A DNA stretch of 18,873 bases from Chthoniobacterales bacterium (GTDB lineage Bacteria > Verrucomicrobiota > Verrucomicrobiia > Chthoniobacterales > UBA10450), in contig JAICXG010000024.1 of assembly GCA_025980625.1 (NCBI GenBank), positions 1 to 18,873 on the forward strand. The letters run 5' to 3'. A program made the translations under genes and the position numbers. How positions within the stretch are numbered: position 1 is the stretch's first letter; every line of letters begins with the position of its first letter. Shown piece by piece: positions 8,379 through 15,149 of the stretch. The notes under the pieces are model-generated. The model did not search any database and was not told the DNA's origin. It saw nothing but the letters and a program-made list of their open reading frames with translations.

Positions 8379-9161
8379 TTAGCTTACCAGTGTAGGCAAG
8401 GAACTATCGTCCGCCGAAACAGGAACGAGCACCGGAGCTGGCGCGCTGATTGGGACAGGGCCTGGTGTGCCGAGCGCCTCCTCGGCAAGCGCGCCCGGCG
8501 CGCTACGACGGCGATGTAGCGGCCTGCTCAGGAGGGCACAAGCGGTCAACCACAGAACACCAAAAATGATCGCGGCCAGAACATCGGTCAGATAATGCGC
8601 GCCCAAGGCAATACGACTGAATCCGACCGAAACGATCAGCAGCGCCGCCAGTGAGATCACGGCCGCGCGCCAGCGTCGGCTCTTGATGGCCGGAAGCAGA
8701 AGAAGCAAAAACTGCCCGTAAAGAAGGGTCGCCCCGATCGTGTGACCGCTGGCAAAACTGTAGCCGGACCAATCGACGAACGGTCCCTGGAGGAATGGAC
8801 GCGGCCGGTGAACAAGGAACTTCACCCATTCATTGAGCAACATCCCGCCAGGCACGGTGAGGATGAGCGTGGCCAGCCAAACCCACCGGCGCTTCCAGAG
8901 AAAAACCAGCACCGCAAGAGATAAAACGATTCCGATCCACAGTCCCGAGCCGGGCTCGCTCAAGCCCTCGAGCAAAGTCGCAGACGTGCGTGTCAGATGC
9001 GCATGGAACCAGAATGCAATATCGTGGTCGGGTCGCGAAAAAGGATTGACCAGACCAAGGAGCCCTGAAAAAACCGGGAGGGTAAAGGCGTTCACCGTGT
9101 GATACTCGAATTTCATCTGCTTTTGGGGTTTGGTCAACTTTCTTTTGGTTTTTGCGTGCAT
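8379..9161 (-). CDS. PAP2-family membrane phosphatase
   Basis: From the ATG at 9161 (GGAG just upstream) the product is 260 residues. The frame is open to 9269, but that extension lacks character. A start at 9116 (MKFEYH) is also possible but has no ribosome site. All three phosphatase motifs are intact: K114-x6-R121-P122, S138-G139-H140 and S182-R183-x5-H189-x3-D193, in a protein with about five or six membrane segments. PAP2 enzymes dephosphorylate undecaprenyl pyrophosphate, phosphatidylglycerol phosphate or phosphatidic acid at the periplasmic face of the inner membrane, or transfer phosphate or phosphoethanolamine to lipid A. The substrate cannot be told here. The C-terminus is a Pro/Ala/Val-rich tail. 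It is upstream of, and probably cotranscribed with, the HpnL-like flippase gene, which makes a lipid-carrier role attractive. Confidence 0.88.
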   Translation of the reverse strand: MHAKTKRKLTKPQKQMKFEYHTVNAFTLPVFSGLLGLVNPFSRPDHDIAFWFHAHLTRTSATLLEGLSEPGSGLWIGIVLSLAVLVFLWKRRWVWLATLILTVPGGMLLNEWVKFLVHRPRPFLQGPFVDWSGYSFASGHTIGATLLYGQFLLLLLPAIKSRRWRAAVISLAALLIVSVGFSRIALGAHYLTDVLAAIIFGVLWLTACALLSRPLHRRRSAPGALAEEALGTPGPVPISAPAPVLVPVSADDSSLPTLVS

Positions 9162-9280
9162 CCATCTCCAACTCCGTATCCGACTCACCACCCGCTGAAA
9201 GCAGGCATAAAACCTGCGAACCGATACGGCGGATGCGAGCGCCTCATCCGATACATCGTCCGGCAGCAATAATGCAATCC
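9162..9280. promoter_or_regulatory. divergent intergenic region with two hairpins
   Basis: This 119-bp gap separates the divergent PAP2 and beta-barrel genes and should contain both promoters. It holds two perfect inverted repeats, GCAGG-7nt-CCTGC at 9201-9217 and CGGATG-9nt-CATCCG at 9230-9250. The string CCGATAC also occurs twice, at 9221-9227 and 9247-9253. These could be operator half-sites or a leader hairpin; no function is shown. Confidence 0.4.
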
Positions 9281-10180
9281 ATGAAAAAAATCATCCTATC
9301 CTGCAGCGTCCTTCTCTTGAGCGCGATCACCGCCATTCCCGGCTCGGTGCCCGCGCCGCAACCGCAAGCTACTCCGGCCACAGAGGAAAATTCGCACGAC
9401 CTTTTTGACTGGAACGCGACCTACACTTTCGACAGCGACTTTGATCAACAGAAACTGGGCCACGGCAGCTCACTCCACAGCGACTTTAGTTACGACCACC
9501 GCTTCCTTGTCACCGGCCACTGGTATTTGCGGATGGGCCTCGAGTACGAACGCTTCGACTTCGGGGGCACCGACAATGGCCTGCCCGATCATCTTCAGGC
9601 CCTCTATGCCCACCTCGCCTACGAGTACATTTTCAAGGATCACGCGGGCGCCGGCATTGAACTCGACCCGGGCGTCTACTTCCAAAGTCACGTCACCCTC
9701 GATGCGGTTGATGTCCCATGGAAAATCTTCGTCACTTTCCCGCTCAAGAAAGATAAGATCTTTGGAGTCATCGGTCTCGGCGGCGGCCTTTACCAGGACC
9801 CACCGGTCGCGCCCGGCGGTGGCATTATCTGGCTTTTCAACGATAAGCTAAGACTCGAAGGTGTCTTCCCCAAGCCGGCCCTCGTCTACAGTCCTACCGA
9901 TGACCTGGAATTCCGCATTCTTGGCCAGATCCTCTACGACGATTTCCGCACCGATGATGTCGTCACGCCGGAAAAGAGATTACAACTTCATAACGCCGTA
10001 TTGCAATATGACGAGGTCCGCGCTGGAGTGCAGGCTCGCTACGATGGCTTTCATCCCTTTCGATTTATCGCCGGCGCAGGTTACACAGTTAACCGCACCT
10101 TCGATTTCTTTCGCGCTGACCAGCGCGTACACGGCCACGGTGCACCTTACGTAGAATTCGCCATCCAGGCGAGATTCTAG
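9281..10180 (+). CDS. predicted outer-membrane beta-barrel protein
   Basis: The chosen start at 9281 gives a 299-residue protein beginning MKKIILSCSVLLLSAITA, a clear Sec signal peptide. An in-frame ATG at 9272 would add three residues. After a Pro/Gln linker the mature chain is a series of alternating hydrophobic and polar strands rich in Tyr, Phe, Asp and Gly (for example LRMGLEYERFDFGG, IFGVIGLGGGLYQD, LEFRILGQILYDDF, FRFIAGAGYTV). It ends YVEFAIQARF with a terminal Phe, as expected for a Bam-assembled barrel. Strand number is perhaps 12-14. I do not recognise a named family; it resembles uncharacterised barrels common in Verrucomicrobiota. No substrate or porin function can be assigned. 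Its TAG stop overlaps, on the other strand, the TAG of the convergent SCP2-like gene. Confidence 0.78.
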   Translation: MKKIILSCSVLLLSAITAIPGSVPAPQPQATPATEENSHDLFDWNATYTFDSDFDQQKLGHGSSLHSDFSYDHRFLVTGHWYLRMGLEYERFDFGGTDNGLPDHLQALYAHLAYEYIFKDHAGAGIELDPGVYFQSHVTLDAVDVPWKIFVTFPLKKDKIFGVIGLGGGLYQDPPVAPGGGIIWLFNDKLRLEGVFPKPALVYSPTDDLEFRILGQILYDDFRTDDVVTPEKRLQLHNAVLQYDEVRAGVQARYDGFHPFRFIAGAGYTVNRTFDFFRADQRVHGHGAPYVEFAIQARF

Positions 10181-10590
10181 GGAAACATCTTTCCCAGTGT
10201 TCGGGCTAACTGCTGGTTCCCGCTGATCCGTAGTCGGCCGGTTACAAATGCCCAGAATCCTCCCAGCGTTCCATTTGAGAGCGCCACCCAATCCTTGTCA
10301 CTCACCCGGAAAGTGACATCGGGATTTGGGATACTACCTTTCCCCATCTTTAAGATCACATCATCCACTCTGATCCACCAGGTGCCGCCATGAGGTCCGC
10401 TCAATATCCATTGGTAGCCCGCGTGCACTCCCTTGGCCGCCGCGGGCTGGAAATTTGTCCGCATCCCATCGAACACGTCCTGTGGCACCACACTTAGAGC
10501 TTCTTCTGCGATCACACCCGTCGCTCCCAAAAAAAGAGCCGCCAGCACCATTGTGGTCGTTAGGCAGAAATTCGTGCTTTTCGTTCTCAT
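10177..10590 (-). CDS. exported SCP2 (sterol carrier-like) domain protein
   Basis: This 137-residue protein has an N-terminal Sec signal peptide (residues 1 to about 28, ending near GVIAEEA). It is followed by a small single domain with the SCP-2 features: GGTWWIRVDDVILKMGKG as the beta core, then DVTFRVSDKDWVALSNGTLGGFWAFVTGRLRISG and a final helix. SCP2 domains bind lipids or acyl chains in a hydrophobic tunnel, and most bacterial versions are cytoplasmic, so the signal peptide is notable. A periplasmic lipid-binding role would fit the PAP2 and HpnL-like neighbours. That is inference. It is convergent with the beta-barrel gene, and the two stop codons share the palindrome CTAG (10177-10180). 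One GTTAGGC word lies inside its signal-peptide codons at 10559. Confidence 0.72.
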   Translation of the reverse strand: MRTKSTNFCLTTTMVLAALFLGATGVIAEEALSVVPQDVFDGMRTNFQPAAAKGVHAGYQWILSGPHGGTWWIRVDDVILKMGKGSIPNPDVTFRVSDKDWVALSNGTLGGFWAFVTGRLRISGNQQLARTLGKMFP

Positions 10591-10913
10591 CTCCTTCTCT
10601 CCTCATTTGCAATTCGTCCCTTCCTCTGCTGCCGGACGCGCCGAAATTCGACCCGGAGAGAACTTCGCGTAAGCAACGTCTGTTTGTTTTAGCGTGTCGA
10701 TTATGGGGCGATCACTGCTCCGCGCCCGACTCGATTCAGCGCGCGGGCGCGAGCAATCGTGAAATTGATCGGCACCCGGATCGTGGTGCAGACAGCCGGG
10801 CGGCAACGCCATTTTTAAAGTCGTCAGACATTCATCCATCGAGCATTGGTACGGCGGCGCAAGCCGTCGCGCTGAAATCAACCGGTCACTCGCTGGTTAG
10901 ACTAATTCATTCA
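10591..10913. other. 323-bp stretch with no convincing gene
   Basis: This lies between the start of the exported SCP2-like gene and the GNAT fragment. Short open frames on both strands lack recognisable domains and codon character, so I leave them out. It ends in an orphan GTTAGAC box at 10896-10902, which read on the minus strand is GTCTAAC, 11 bases after the stop of the GNAT fragment. I found no matching partner box to make a complete attC hairpin. Confidence 0.5.
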
Positions 10914-11096
10914 TTAGCTTGATCGCTCCGATCGCAAAATTCTATCCCAACGGGCATCGACAGCTACCTTGTCCTTTTGGTCGTTACTAGCGAATGCTGC
11001 CATCCTGGTCGCTTCCTGGTCGAGTTGATGCTCATAGAAAGTCTCGAGATCGGAAGACTCAACTTCCCTCATCGTGATACTCTCAAAGTTACTCAT
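10914..11096 (-). pseudogene. truncated GNAT-type N-acetyltransferase (N-terminal fragment)
   Basis: The 60-residue ORF MSNFESITMREV...RILRSERSS matches only the first helix-strand part of a GNAT acetyltransferase. The pattern is Leu/Met-Arg-Glu-Val, an acidic Ser-Asp-Leu, then an EHQLDQEATRMAAF stretch and a W-x-R-I-L end, as in GNATs that begin with a dpeAnrMAaF-like segment. The acetyl-CoA binding motif (Gln/Arg-x-x-Gly-x-Gly/Ala) and the rest of the fold are missing, and no continuation is found downstream in other frames. It is therefore a fragment, unless it is a genuinely short ORF. The start codon lies 8 bases after an attC-like element on the minus strand and the stop lies 11 bases before another GTCTAAC box, the layout of an integron gene cassette. 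An ATG at 11129 in the same frame would lie within the element. Confidence 0.5.
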
Positions 11097-11104
11097 TGTT
11101 GGTT

Positions 11105-11223
11105 GTCTAACGAAACCAAGATGAGCCACGCCATCGACAGCGCGGCATGCTCCAGATGAAGGGTTGGATCGGAGACAAGCTCATGATCAATTCGGGCGGC
11201 GTTGGCTCCACGATTGGTTAGAT
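11105..11223 (-). other. attC-like imperfect inverted repeat (candidate integron cassette recombination site)
   Basis: The outer boxes are GTCTAAC (11105-11111) and GTTAGAT (11217-11223), matching the RYYYAAC and GTTRRRY boxes of attC sites. Inside them, after unpaired spacers of unequal length, come GAGCCACGCC (11123-11132) and, on the opposite arm, GGCGTTGGCTC (11198-11208). These pair fully apart from one extra base, the extrahelical-base arrangement typical of attC. Total length is 119 bp, within the attC size range. On the minus strand the stop codon TAA of the small membrane protein gene lies inside one box and the GNAT fragment begins just beyond the other. No intI gene is in the window. 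It could instead be an unrelated transcription-terminating inverted repeat. Confidence 0.5.
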
Positions 11224-11562
11224 GAATTGCAAGACTAAAGCGAATAAGAGAAACAAAGCTGCGACGACCCATAAGACTCGCTTGGTCCACATCGCGGCCT
11301 GCGGACTACCACGGCGCTGCTGCCACCGTAAGAATGCCAGAATAATTGCAGTGAGAAACGCAACGATGCCTGCATGACGAACCTGTGAGGCCGCTAGCGC
11401 GACGCGCTCGGACCAATTGAACAGCGAAGCAAAAGACCAACTAGTGAAAACAACGCAGAAGATAACAACGAAATGCGCTAGTGCATGCTCCTGAAAAAAG
11501 CGGCTCGCATCTTCACTATACGCTTTCCAATGGCTAGGATTTCGCGAAGGCGGCTCATTCAT
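11218..11562 (-). CDS. small hypothetical membrane protein (about three TM segments)
   Basis: This is a 114-residue protein with a hydrophilic N-terminus (residues 1-27, SRNPSHWKAYSEDASRFFQE) and three hydrophobic stretches at about 29-48, 64-80 and 95-113. The last ends at the C-terminus (LFLLFALVLQFI). Basic residues between the second and third segments (RWQQRRGSP) suggest a cytoplasmic loop. I do not recognise the family. The stop codon TAA is embedded in the GTTAGAT box of the attC-like element, and a GTTGGAA sequence immediately precedes the start. These features are consistent with a cassette-borne ORF, which are commonly small and of unknown function. The ribosome site is weak. Confidence 0.6.
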   Translation of the reverse strand: MNEPPSRNPSHWKAYSEDASRFFQEHALAHFVVIFCVVFTSWSFASLFNWSERVALAASQVRHAGIVAFLTAIILAFLRWQQRRGSPQAAMWTKRVLWVVAALFLLFALVLQFI

Positions 11563-11902
11563 TCCAACGAGAATTCGACGGAATTACTCCGGCTTTTTTG
11601 CGGGATAGTTCCGTTTCATCTGGGACTTTTTCATTGTACCGGAAACGAGAAAAGGCGGACACATCGGCGACCGTTATATGGCGTGGAGTGGCATCCTGCA
11701 AGCAAAACGGCCACCGGCTCCGATTAGGCGTCAAGCTGAATCGGGTCGCGATCCAGCGGTTGCTCATCGCATTTCCGGCGAATCCCTCGGAGCGAGAGCG
11801 GTCTTGCTACGGTGCCAGTTCCTAGGCGGACAACCGCGACCCCGCGCGGACCGCGCGCAAAGTTCTGGATTTCTGCGCGCGTTTCGTCTCAAATGCGCAG
11901 CC
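11563..11902. other. 340-bp leader and intergenic region upstream of the pilus operon
   Basis: Small open frames on both strands lack domains, and the long plus-strand frame entering the pilus operon is best started at 11903. An imperfect hairpin lies at 11579-11613: CGGAATTACTCCGGC, then six T, then GCGGGATAGTTCCG. The region presumably carries the operon promoter. I could not identify a confident -35/-10 pair. Confidence 0.45.
11852..11881 (+). promoter_or_regulatory. GC-rich hairpin in the 5' leader of the pilus operon
   Basis: A perfect 8-bp stem CGCGCGCA/TGCGCGCG (11852-11859 and 11874-11881) encloses a 14-nt loop and is followed by TTTCGTCT. It ends 21 bases before the ATG at 11903. 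It could act as an attenuator or mRNA stabiliser. The T-run is too short for a confident intrinsic terminator. Confidence 0.4.
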
Positions 11903-12469
11903 ATGTCCCGAAAAATCTCCCTGACGATCCTGTTTTCGTTCCTCGCCGGCTCCGGCTTTGGCCAGAACAAGCCGGGCGACTTCCGCGTTTCCAAGATATC
12001 GCGCGACCTCATTACTTCGCCCGATTACAGGTACACTGGGGCGGAGCAACTCCGCAGCACGCGCGAGCGCTGGCTCCGGGTGGAGGTGCAGTTTTCCGCC
12101 ACGCCCGATTTTACCGATGAGCTCACCTTTAAGTATTACCTCCTCATGAACGGCAAGGTTCTGACTGGCGAGGTCACGCACGTCAACGTCATTGGCGGGC
12201 GCGAGCTTCACTCAGTCATGTATGTGCCGCCGCATGTGCTTGCCTATCTGCTGCCAGGCCGCGCTCCGACTGCGACGTCGGTTGAAAACATCGCGGTCCA
12301 GATCGTGGAGCGAGGCGAAATGAAAGATCAGTTCATGCTCAATCGCGGGCGGCCCGACTGGTTTACGACTCTCCCGGCGCTCCCCGGTTTTCTACTAAAC
12401 AAGAGCGAGACGCCGTTCGCGCCGCTTTTCTGGGATCGTTACGAGCAGATCAAACCGACCAGCCGTTGA
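11903..12469 (+). CDS. exported Amuc_1102-like pilus-locus protein
   Basis: From the ATG at 11903 the product is 188 residues and begins MSRKISLTILFSFLAGSGFGQ, a Sec signal peptide that decides the start against the much longer open frame from 11678. The mature part is mainly beta, with stretches such as RWLRVEVQFSATPDFTDELTFKYYLLM and VENIAVQIVERG, compatible with an immunoglobulin-like sandwich. Identification rests on position: it immediately precedes the pilM-type gene, as Amuc_1102 precedes Amuc_1101 in Akkermansia, and it has similar size and an export signal. Its role in the pilus machine is not established. It likely sits in the periplasm or on the outer membrane. The TGA stop overlaps a TTG that could serve as the next gene's start. 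Confidence 0.7.
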   Translation: MSRKISLTILFSFLAGSGFGQNKPGDFRVSKISRDLITSPDYRYTGAEQLRSTRERWLRVEVQFSATPDFTDELTFKYYLLMNGKVLTGEVTHVNVIGGRELHSVMYVPPHVLAYLLPGRAPTATSVENIAVQIVERGEMKDQFMLNRGRPDWFTTLPALPGFLLNKSETPFAPLFWDRYEQIKPTSR

Positions 12470-12477
12470 TTCAACTC

Positions 12478-14220
12478 ATGGCGGCCCCTCGCATCGTTAG
12501 TCTCAACCTCGGCTCACAGACTTTAGGCCTGGCCGAATTTCAGGCGCAGCCGAACGGCGGGCTCCTTCTCAGGGGTTATTGCCGGCGCGAAATCTTCGCT
12601 GAGCCCTCGGCCGAGACGGACCGCGCCCGGCTTATCGCGGAGGCGTTGCCCGCGATGATGCGCCAGCTCGGGGTCAAGCCCGGGCCGGTGAATTATGCCG
12701 TCCCCGGGCAATCGGTTTTCGCGCGCTTTGTGAAACTGCCCTCCGTCGACCAGGAAAAAGTCGAGCGCATCATTCAGTTCGAGGCGCAACAAAACGTCCC
12801 CTTTCCGCTTAATGAAGTCGTCTGGGATTATCAGCTCGTCGGAGCGGACGCGGCGGAGAAAATCGAAGTCGTGCTGGTCGCGATCAAGGCCGATCTGCTC
12901 GAGGGGATCAACGCCGCGGTCGAGAGCGCGGGTTTGCGCACGAGGCTCGTTGGTATGACCACGATGGCGCTCTACAATGGCTTTCGTTTTAACTACGGCG
13001 AGCTGACTGGCTGTTCGTTAGTCATCGATATCGGCGCGCGCACGACCAACGTGCTTTTCATCGAGCCGGGGAAAATTTTCAGCCGCAGCATTCCGATCGG
13101 TGGCAGCTCGATCACCTCGGCGATTGCAAAAGAATTCAATGAGCCGATCGGCGCCGCCGAGCTGCGCAAGAAAGTGGATGGGTTCGTTAGCCTGGGCGGA
13201 GCCTACGCCGAAGCGTCGCAACCGGAGGTGGCGCGAGTTTCCAAGCTGGTGCGCAATACCATGACGCGCCTCCACTCCGAGGTGGCGCGCTCGATCAGCT
13301 TCTATCGCACTCAGCAGCAGGGCAGCCATCCGGAACGCGTCTTCCTATGCGGCGGCACGGCCAGCACGCCCTACATGCGGGAATTTTTTCACGAGAAACT
13401 GCAGTGGCCGGTCGAGTTTTTTAATCCGCTGCGCAATGTCGTCGTCGGCCCAGCGCTCGCGGTCGAGGAAGTTTCCCAGGCCGCTCATTTGTTAGGCGAA
13501 CTTGTCGGGCTCGCCCTCCGCAGCACCATGACCTGCCCGATGGAGCTGAACCTGCGCCCGGCCAGCGTCGTTAGGCGGCAACAGCTGGCGCAGCGCCAGC
13601 CCTATTTCATTCTTGCCGGAGTATGTTTCATCCTCGGGCTGCTCGCCTGGGGATTTTATTTTGGCCGGAGTGCGCGAGTGCAGGCGGCGGTGGCCAATCA
13701 CCTTGAGGAAGAGGTCAGCCCGATGCATCGGGTAGAGACGCAGCTCAATCGATTCCGCCGGGAAACCGCGGTGCTTGATCAGACGGCGACGCCATTGCTC
13801 GGCGCGATCGGCGACCGCGGCGCGTGGTTACGCATTCTCGAAGATCTCAATGCTCGGCTCCCATCGGAGAATATCTGGATCACCGAGCTGGCCCCCACTT
13901 CCGGCGACAAGATTATGGTTGAGGCCGGTGCGTCCGGGGTCGGCGCGCCCAACTCCAAGCCGTCTGAAAGCGCGATCACGGTGGCGGGCAAGAACCCGCG
14001 GATGATTGACGGCGTATTCGTTAGGGGGCTTTATCTTTCGAATCCGAAACAGCAGGAGATCGTGGTCGATTATTTCCGTAACCTGGTGGGCTCTTTGGTT
14101 TTCGAAGTGAACGCCAACGAGCAATCGGAAGTGATCAAGCCGAGCACGCCGACGAGCACGGAGTGGGCTTATCCCTACGAGTTGCGCTTGAAATTGCGCC
14201 AGCCTTTCACCTTGCCATGA
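12478..14220 (+). CDS. pilM: PilM-PilN fusion protein of the type IV pilus alignment complex (Amuc_1101-like)
   Basis: I use the ATG at 12478 (MAAPRIVSLNLGSQT). A TTG at 12466 is an alternative that would overlap the preceding stop. The first 355 or so residues are PilM, a cytoplasmic actin-like ATPase-fold protein: phosphate-1 loop SLNLGSQTLGLAEF (8-21), the KLPSVDQEKVERIIQFEAQQNVPFPL region (about 86-110), phosphate-2 VIDIGARTTNVLF (182-194), and FLCGGTAS (289-296). It continues without a stop into a PilN-like part: MELNLRP near 355-361, which resembles the N-terminal PilM-binding peptide of PilN (INLLP-type), a transmembrane helix at about 375-396, a coiled segment, and a periplasmic alpha/beta domain to residue 580. 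In most bacteria these are two proteins. The stop overlaps the next start (ATGA). Several GTTAGG words lie in the coding sequence. Confidence 0.88.
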   Translation: MAAPRIVSLNLGSQTLGLAEFQAQPNGGLLLRGYCRREIFAEPSAETDRARLIAEALPAMMRQLGVKPGPVNYAVPGQSVFARFVKLPSVDQEKVERIIQFEAQQNVPFPLNEVVWDYQLVGADAAEKIEVVLVAIKADLLEGINAAVESAGLRTRLVGMTTMALYNGFRFNYGELTGCSLVIDIGARTTNVLFIEPGKIFSRSIPIGGSSITSAIAKEFNEPIGAAELRKKVDGFVSLGGAYAEASQPEVARVSKLVRNTMTRLHSEVARSISFYRTQQQGSHPERVFLCGGTASTPYMREFFHEKLQWPVEFFNPLRNVVVGPALAVEEVSQAAHLLGELVGLALRSTMTCPMELNLRPASVVRRQQLAQRQPYFILAGVCFILGLLAWGFYFGRSARVQAAVANHLEEEVSPMHRVETQLNRFRRETAVLDQTATPLLGAIGDRGAWLRILEDLNARLPSENIWITELAPTSGDKIMVEAGASGVGAPNSKPSESAITVAGKNPRMIDGVFVRGLYLSNPKQQEIVVDYFRNLVGSLVFEVNANEQSEVIKPSTPTSTEWAYPYELRLKLRQPFTLP

Positions 14221-15146
14221 GTTGGTTTCGGCAAAACCGTTTCCTCGGCACGCTCCTCGGCGCGCTCGCCCTCGCCACCTTCTTCAGCCTCTGGTTTTTC
14301 TTTCACGAAAAGAGCGCTGCCGACGCCGCCCAGGCGCGCCTCGAGGAAACGTTGAACGAGCTGATGCGCCTGCGCCAGAGCACCCCTTTCCCCAACTACG
14401 AAAACCTGCGCAAAATGAGAGCGCAGGCGTCGAGCTACCGCGCCTCGCTCCTTGCTCTCGAGAATGAATTGACCGGCCGGATGTTCCCGCGCGTGGCGCT
14501 TCAGCCTAACGAATTCCAAGCCCAGCTGCGGCTGGCTGTGAATGACGTGGCGGATCATGCCGCGACCGCCAAGGTGCAGTTGCCAGGCAATTTTTATCTC
14601 GGCTTTGATGAATACGCGACATCGCTCCCGAACAGCGAAGCCGCCCCGCGGCTCGGCCGGCAATTGCGCGCCATCGAATGGGTCGTGAACACAGTGATCG
14701 ACGCTCATGTCGATGCGATCGCCAAACTCACGCGGATGCCTTTGCCGGAGGAGACACGCCCCGCCGCCACGCCGCCGCCCGGACGTGTCGTTAGGCAAAC
14801 GAAGGCCGCGCCCGTCAAAGAAAAAATCGTCGACGCGGCCGCGATCGATCTTGGTTTTTCCGGCAGCCCGGCGGCGCTTCGCCGCGTCGTTAATCAAATC
14901 GCCGCGGCCAAGGACCAGTTTTACATCATCCGGACTTTGCTCGTGAAAAACCAGGTCGACAAAGGCCCGAAACGCAGCGGAGCTGAAGGAGCGCCGTTGC
15001 CGCCGCAAACACCCACCGTCGCCGGGCTGGCAGTGGCGGGGAAGAAAGAGCCGGCCATCACCTTCATCGTCGGCACCGAGCATCTCGACGTCGCGACCCA
15101 GATAGAGATCGTGCGTTTCAGTTTTCCACCGAAGGAGGCTCGTTAG
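14217..15146 (+). CDS. PilO-like periplasmic pilus protein (Amuc_1100-like)
   Basis: The start at 14217 overlaps the pilM-pilN stop as ATGA, implying translational coupling. The longer frame from 14163 is spurious. The 309-residue product has a short cytoplasmic start (MSWFRQNR), a single transmembrane helix (about 9-27) and then a coiled coil (about 30-90, DAAQARLEETLNELMRLR through YRASLLALENEL). A periplasmic region follows with a PilO/ferredoxin-like flavour and a low-complexity Pro/Ala linker around 180-200. Length (Amuc_1100 is about 317 residues), topology and gene order match Amuc_1100, the Akkermansia inner-membrane pilus-locus protein known for its effects on the host. Here it should form heterodimeric arms with the PilN part of the upstream protein. 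The TAG stop lies inside a TCGTTAGGC word at 15141-15149. Confidence 0.8.
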   Translation: MSWFRQNRFLGTLLGALALATFFSLWFFFHEKSAADAAQARLEETLNELMRLRQSTPFPNYENLRKMRAQASSYRASLLALENELTGRMFPRVALQPNEFQAQLRLAVNDVADHAATAKVQLPGNFYLGFDEYATSLPNSEAAPRLGRQLRAIEWVVNTVIDAHVDAIAKLTRMPLPEETRPAATPPPGRVVRQTKAAPVKEKIVDAAAIDLGFSGSPAALRRVVNQIAAAKDQFYIIRTLLVKNQVDKGPKRSGAEGAPLPPQTPTVAGLAVAGKKEPAITFIVGTEHLDVATQIEIVRFSFPPKEAR

Positions 15147-15149
15147 GCA

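Noticed and set aside
9162..9269. Longer PAP2 protein starting at 9269
   Set aside because: The extra 36 residues would occupy the divergent promoter region, and the ATG at 9161 has a nearby GGAG.
10603..10881. 92-residue minus-strand ORF between the SCP2-like gene and the GNAT fragment
   Set aside because: It has no domain, no ribosome site and an irregular composition, and it does not continue the GNAT fold.
11562..11625. Second attC upstream of the small membrane protein gene
   Set aside because: GTTGGAA lies just before the start codon and an imperfect hairpin is present at 11579-11613, but the opposite outer box (near GTCCCAG) lacks the AAC core. At best it is a decayed site.
11678..11902. 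Extended N-terminus of the Amuc_1102-like protein
   Set aside because: The signal peptide at 11903 marks the start. The upstream part of the frame is Arg/Pro-rich without character and contains a leader hairpin.
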